Below, piece after piece: positions 61,247-64,000 of a stretch of DNA of 64,000 nucleotides; within the stretch, counting starts at the first letter, position 1, and each line of letters starts with the position of its first letter. The notes below the pieces were generated by a model. That model did no database searches. It was not told the DNA's origin and was given only the letters and a program-made list of their open reading frames with translations. The stretch is from Dactylis glomerata (Eukaryota; Streptophyta; Magnoliopsida; Poales; Poaceae), in the NCBI GenBank assembly GCA_007115705.1, contig QXEO01001018.1, forward strand, positions 62,001 to 126,000, read 5' to 3'. A program made the translations under genes and the position numbers.

Positions 61247-62981
61247 TTAGTCATACTCCAACCTAGCTGTCTTCTTCCTCTTTGGGGACAGTTTTCTCGC
61301 CTTCTTGTATGTTAGATCAGAAAGTTCTGGAATGTCCGGCCAATCTGAATAAGATCCTGTGTCATCATCACTCCACTCAATTTCCTCGTGAAGCACATAC
61401 ACAACATCATCAGTCTTGCACCTTGTCTTGCGCTTCCTGACAAATGTTAGAAAGCAGGTAAGTCCTAGGTAAGCATAGATATTACCTAATTATAAATAAA
61501 GATCGTACAGACAAACACTTGATACCTAGGCTTTGGTCCGTTCAAAGGACACCTCGCTGCTCTATGTCCAATATATTTGCATTGCTTACATCTGTTTTTG
61601 CCTTTCTTGCTACCATTAAAAGGCATGCCCTGCTTCTCCATGAAATTCTTGAACCTACTCTTCTGAGGTCTTCCTTTGCCTCTTTTAACATTTGGCTGGC
61701 ATAGCTTGAAAGGTAGTTGAACCACAGGCCACTTTGACTGGTCTATGCAAGGAGGGACGGCACCAGCGTAGGTAGCTCAAAATTTAGCCAAAGAGAAGTA
61801 CTCACTCACATATTGATCAAGGTATGGCAGAGTTCTTTTGTGAACCAAGAAGATTAACGCAAGTGGGCATGGCTTCCCAGTATGCTGCCACTCTAAGCAG
61901 CTGCATTCTCTACTGTCAATCTTCACGACATGCCTCAGGCCATTCCGGCTCAAATCTCTCACCTCACAGCTGTGGTTGTTAGACTCTCCAACTCTAAGGT
62001 AACCACGACCTCGACTTCTCTGGTTTATTTGCTGAATAACAGCAGGTAGAATGTGCCCTCTTAGTCTGTCCCCAATATCTCTTCTTACTTTTATCAGCCT
62101 CATCAACATACCTCGTATGGTGTCCATCAACATATGAACTGGAAGGTCTTTTGAGTCTTTGACCCAGTTATTTATGGTTTTAGCAAGGTTGTTGTTTATG
62201 TAATCACACTTTATTGCAGGATTAAAAGCACTCCTCATCCATAAAAGGCTGTGATGCCTTTCCAAGTATACAGCAAAATCAGAGTTCTCAGCATGTATCT
62301 TGTCCATAAAAAATTTATAGCTCTCAGGCTTATAGGCCCTAGCAGCAGTCCACATGTAGCGATATACAGTGCCTGAGTAGTGCCTATACAGGTTCAGCAT
62401 CAAATGAGCATGGCATTCTCTTTGTTCAGCATGTGGAAATACTGCCCGAACTGCATTTGCCAATCCTTTGCATGCATCAGTGCTTATGGCCAATGGTGAA
62501 ACATCACCTGTTGATCTATGAAGTTGCCTCATAAACCACTCCTAGTTCTCCTCTGTTTTCGACTGAAACATGCCGAATGCCACCGGGAACATCCAGTTGT
62601 GCCCATCCAGTGCTGTCGCTGATGCTAGACAACCATTCCATCTGCCAGTGAGGACAGTGGAGTCTATACTCAAATATGGCCTACAACCCTCCTTGAATCC
62701 TTGAATACAAGGCTCAAGGGCCATAAAAAAGGGTTAAAATATATGTTACCCTCCTCCTCTTTCGTGTCAATCTCGACAACACTACCTTGAGACCTAGATT
62801 GTATTTCAGCCTTGAAGTTGTACACCAGCCTGAAACTATTATCCCAGTCCCCGTATAGTGTTTTCAAAGCTCTCTCTTTACCTTTCCAAACTATGTGATA
62901 CGGTAGCTCGACGTTGTAATCAGCCATAAGCTTTACCTGAATCGCCTTGGCAGTCTCATTTGGCGTTTTCTTAAGAATGGC
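61247..62981 (-). pseudogene. MULE (Mutator-like) transposase, N-terminus removed by an LTR, several breaks
   Basis: Reading from 62981 down: a helical N-terminal part (LPYHIVWKGKERALKTLYGDW), then a frameshift in the A run at 62725-62730, the DDE region (YLSIDSTVLTGRWNG near 62670; STDACKGLANAVRAVFP near 62490), a SWIM-like zinc region (CSCLEWQHTGKPCPLAL near 61870-61915, with Leu where His is usual), a CCHC knuckle (CKQCKYIGHRAARC near 61570) and, after an 89-base intron (61525-61437, GTATCA donor and TTGTCAG acceptor, phase kept), an acidic to basic tail ending at 61249. In-frame stops: TAG at 62542-62544 (a former Trp) and TGA at 61777-61779 (probably a former Arg). A transposase of this type cuts and inserts Mutator-type DNA elements. 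Homology is lost at 62981 where an LTR begins. Confidence 0.88.
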
Positions 62982-63382
62982 TGATGCGGGCAGATAACCA
63001 CCCAGTTGAGAACCCCAAGAAGAAGGTATGATGAGCACAGTAGCAAGTTTTCCCTCAGTAAGAAACTGAGGTTTATCGAACCAGTAGGAAAACGCCAAAC
63101 TTAAGAAGGTGATGCTTGCTAGCTTCATGACAGCTCCGGACAATTTATAAGGCGCCTCGTCCAGGGCTTTGCTTTGCACCAGCAACAAAGTGGAACCTGC
63201 ACACAACACAACCAAGTACTTTGCTCCCAACTTACGATGAGGTTGTCAATCTCACCGGTTTGCTGTAAACAAAGGTATGAGCGTATCGAGTGGAAAACAG
63301 TAGTAGTATGCGAGAAAGTAAACAGTGCGAGTAATAGTAAAACGGTGTAACAATGTAAAGGAAATTATACCGGGGTCCATAG
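62982..63382 (-). mobile_element. LTR fragment F of the A/B/C family, inserted in the MULE
   Basis: It starts TGATGCGGGCAGATAACC, then follows the B-type LTR: AAGAAGGTATGATGAGC, CTCCGGACAATTTATAAGGCGCC, the GGAACCTGCACACAACACAACCAAG segment and GTCAATCTCACCGGTTTGC. It is cut at about 63382 by the next element. Because the family's LTR runs on the minus strand, this is the 3' end of an LTR. Confidence 0.75.
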
Positions 63383-64000
63383 TGAAGGGTTTCGCAGCAT
63401 AGAAAACAAAAATTTTCCTACGATTACGAACAAGAACAACCAAGATCTGATCTACGAGATGCAAAACAATGAGCGAGAGAGATTAGATCTACATACCCTT
63501 GTAGATCGCATAGCGGAAATGTTCAGATGAACGTGGTCGGCGTAGTCGTACTAGCGTCTCCTCCTCGCGATCCGATCCGATCCACGCGCCACAACGGGCG
63601 GCGCCTCCGAGCGTTGCACACATACAGCGCATCGACGACTCCTCCTCCTCGGTCCAGCAAGGTGCGGTGGAGTGGTAGATGGGATCAGCAGCACGACGGC
63701 GTGGTGCTTATGGTGGAGAGTATATGCGGGCAGGGCTTCGCCTACGCGCGCGAGGTGGAAGAAGATAGGCTAAAGATCTAGTCAAACTAGGGCAAGAAAA
63801 TACTACAAAAGATAGAGACGACGCCGGCTGAAACAGTTTTCAGTATTAGGTCTAACCTAAAGCAGCGCCGGTCCGTTCCTTTTATATGCGTCCGCGGGGC
63901 AGCTTCTTGCAAGCCAAGTTTTCAAATAAAACTTGTCGTGCACGTGACGTGTGGCTTCACGCGATTGATCGGATCGAGGCAATATGTACGCGGCCTTGTG
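63383..64000 (-). mobile_element. LTR H, unknown family, continues past the window
   Basis: It begins TGAAGGGTTTCGCAGC on the plus strand, right inside the F LTR, so on the minus strand it ends GCGAAACCCTTCA. A probable promoter GCATATAAAAGG is read on the minus strand near 63878-63889. With only its outer end visible it may be the 3' LTR of an element reaching further right, or a solo LTR. The ORF at 63527-63781 is not recognised. Confidence 0.6.

Overview
The window looks like a Triticeae-type grass chromosome (wheat, barley or a close relative). This is inferred from nested LTR retrotransposons with 5-bp target duplications, a 5-kb-LTR gypsy element, TGATACGTCTC-type LTRs with a tRNA-Asp-like primer site, Stowaway MITEs starting CTCCCTCC, and a GC-rich intronless GRAS gene. 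Only one gene looks intact (GRAS, 46713-48881). Most of the rest is transposons and decayed genes.

Layout. (1) 1-35321 is a nest of transposons. The outermost is copia element D (minus strand, 29456-35321; its 3' LTR runs off the left of the visible copy). An LTR of non-autonomous family C (27961-29455) sits in D's 3' LTR. A full gypsy element G (plus strand, about 5-kb LTRs, ends at 27960) adjoins C and was probably inserted into it. Inside G are two related non-autonomous elements, both minus strand: A (2444-9401, in G's 5' LTR, TSD GTCCC) and B (11798-18793, in G's gag gene, TSD CTTAG). (2) 35322-40247 is intergenic DNA with MITEs and a decayed LINE fragment. Short-LTR copia E (40248-45521, TSD ATCTC) inserted into that LINE. 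(3) 45522-46712 holds two abutting Stowaway MITEs, then the upstream region of the GRAS gene. (4) 48882-52673 has no recognisable gene. (5) 52674-53985 is a DUF295/F-box-associated pseudogene on the minus strand, next to a 6.4-copy tandem array with a period of about 666 bp (54475-58741). (6) 58742-62981 is a cluster: an unrecognised minus-strand coding remnant, a GRF zinc-finger gene (plus), and a Mutator-like (MULE) transposase pseudogene (minus) whose 3' end faces the GRF gene. (7) 62982-64000 has an LTR fragment of the A/B/C kind that interrupts the MULE, itself interrupted by another LTR that continues past the window.

Function. The GRAS gene would encode a nuclear transcriptional regulator of the SCL9/14/33 (LISCL) type. 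The retroelement polyproteins are all interrupted by stops or frameshifts. Nearly all identifiable stop mutations are C-to-T or G-to-A transitions, as expected for silenced, cytosine-methylated DNA. Coordinates of splice sites, frameshifts and element ends were read by eye. Family names are given only at superfamily level unless stated.
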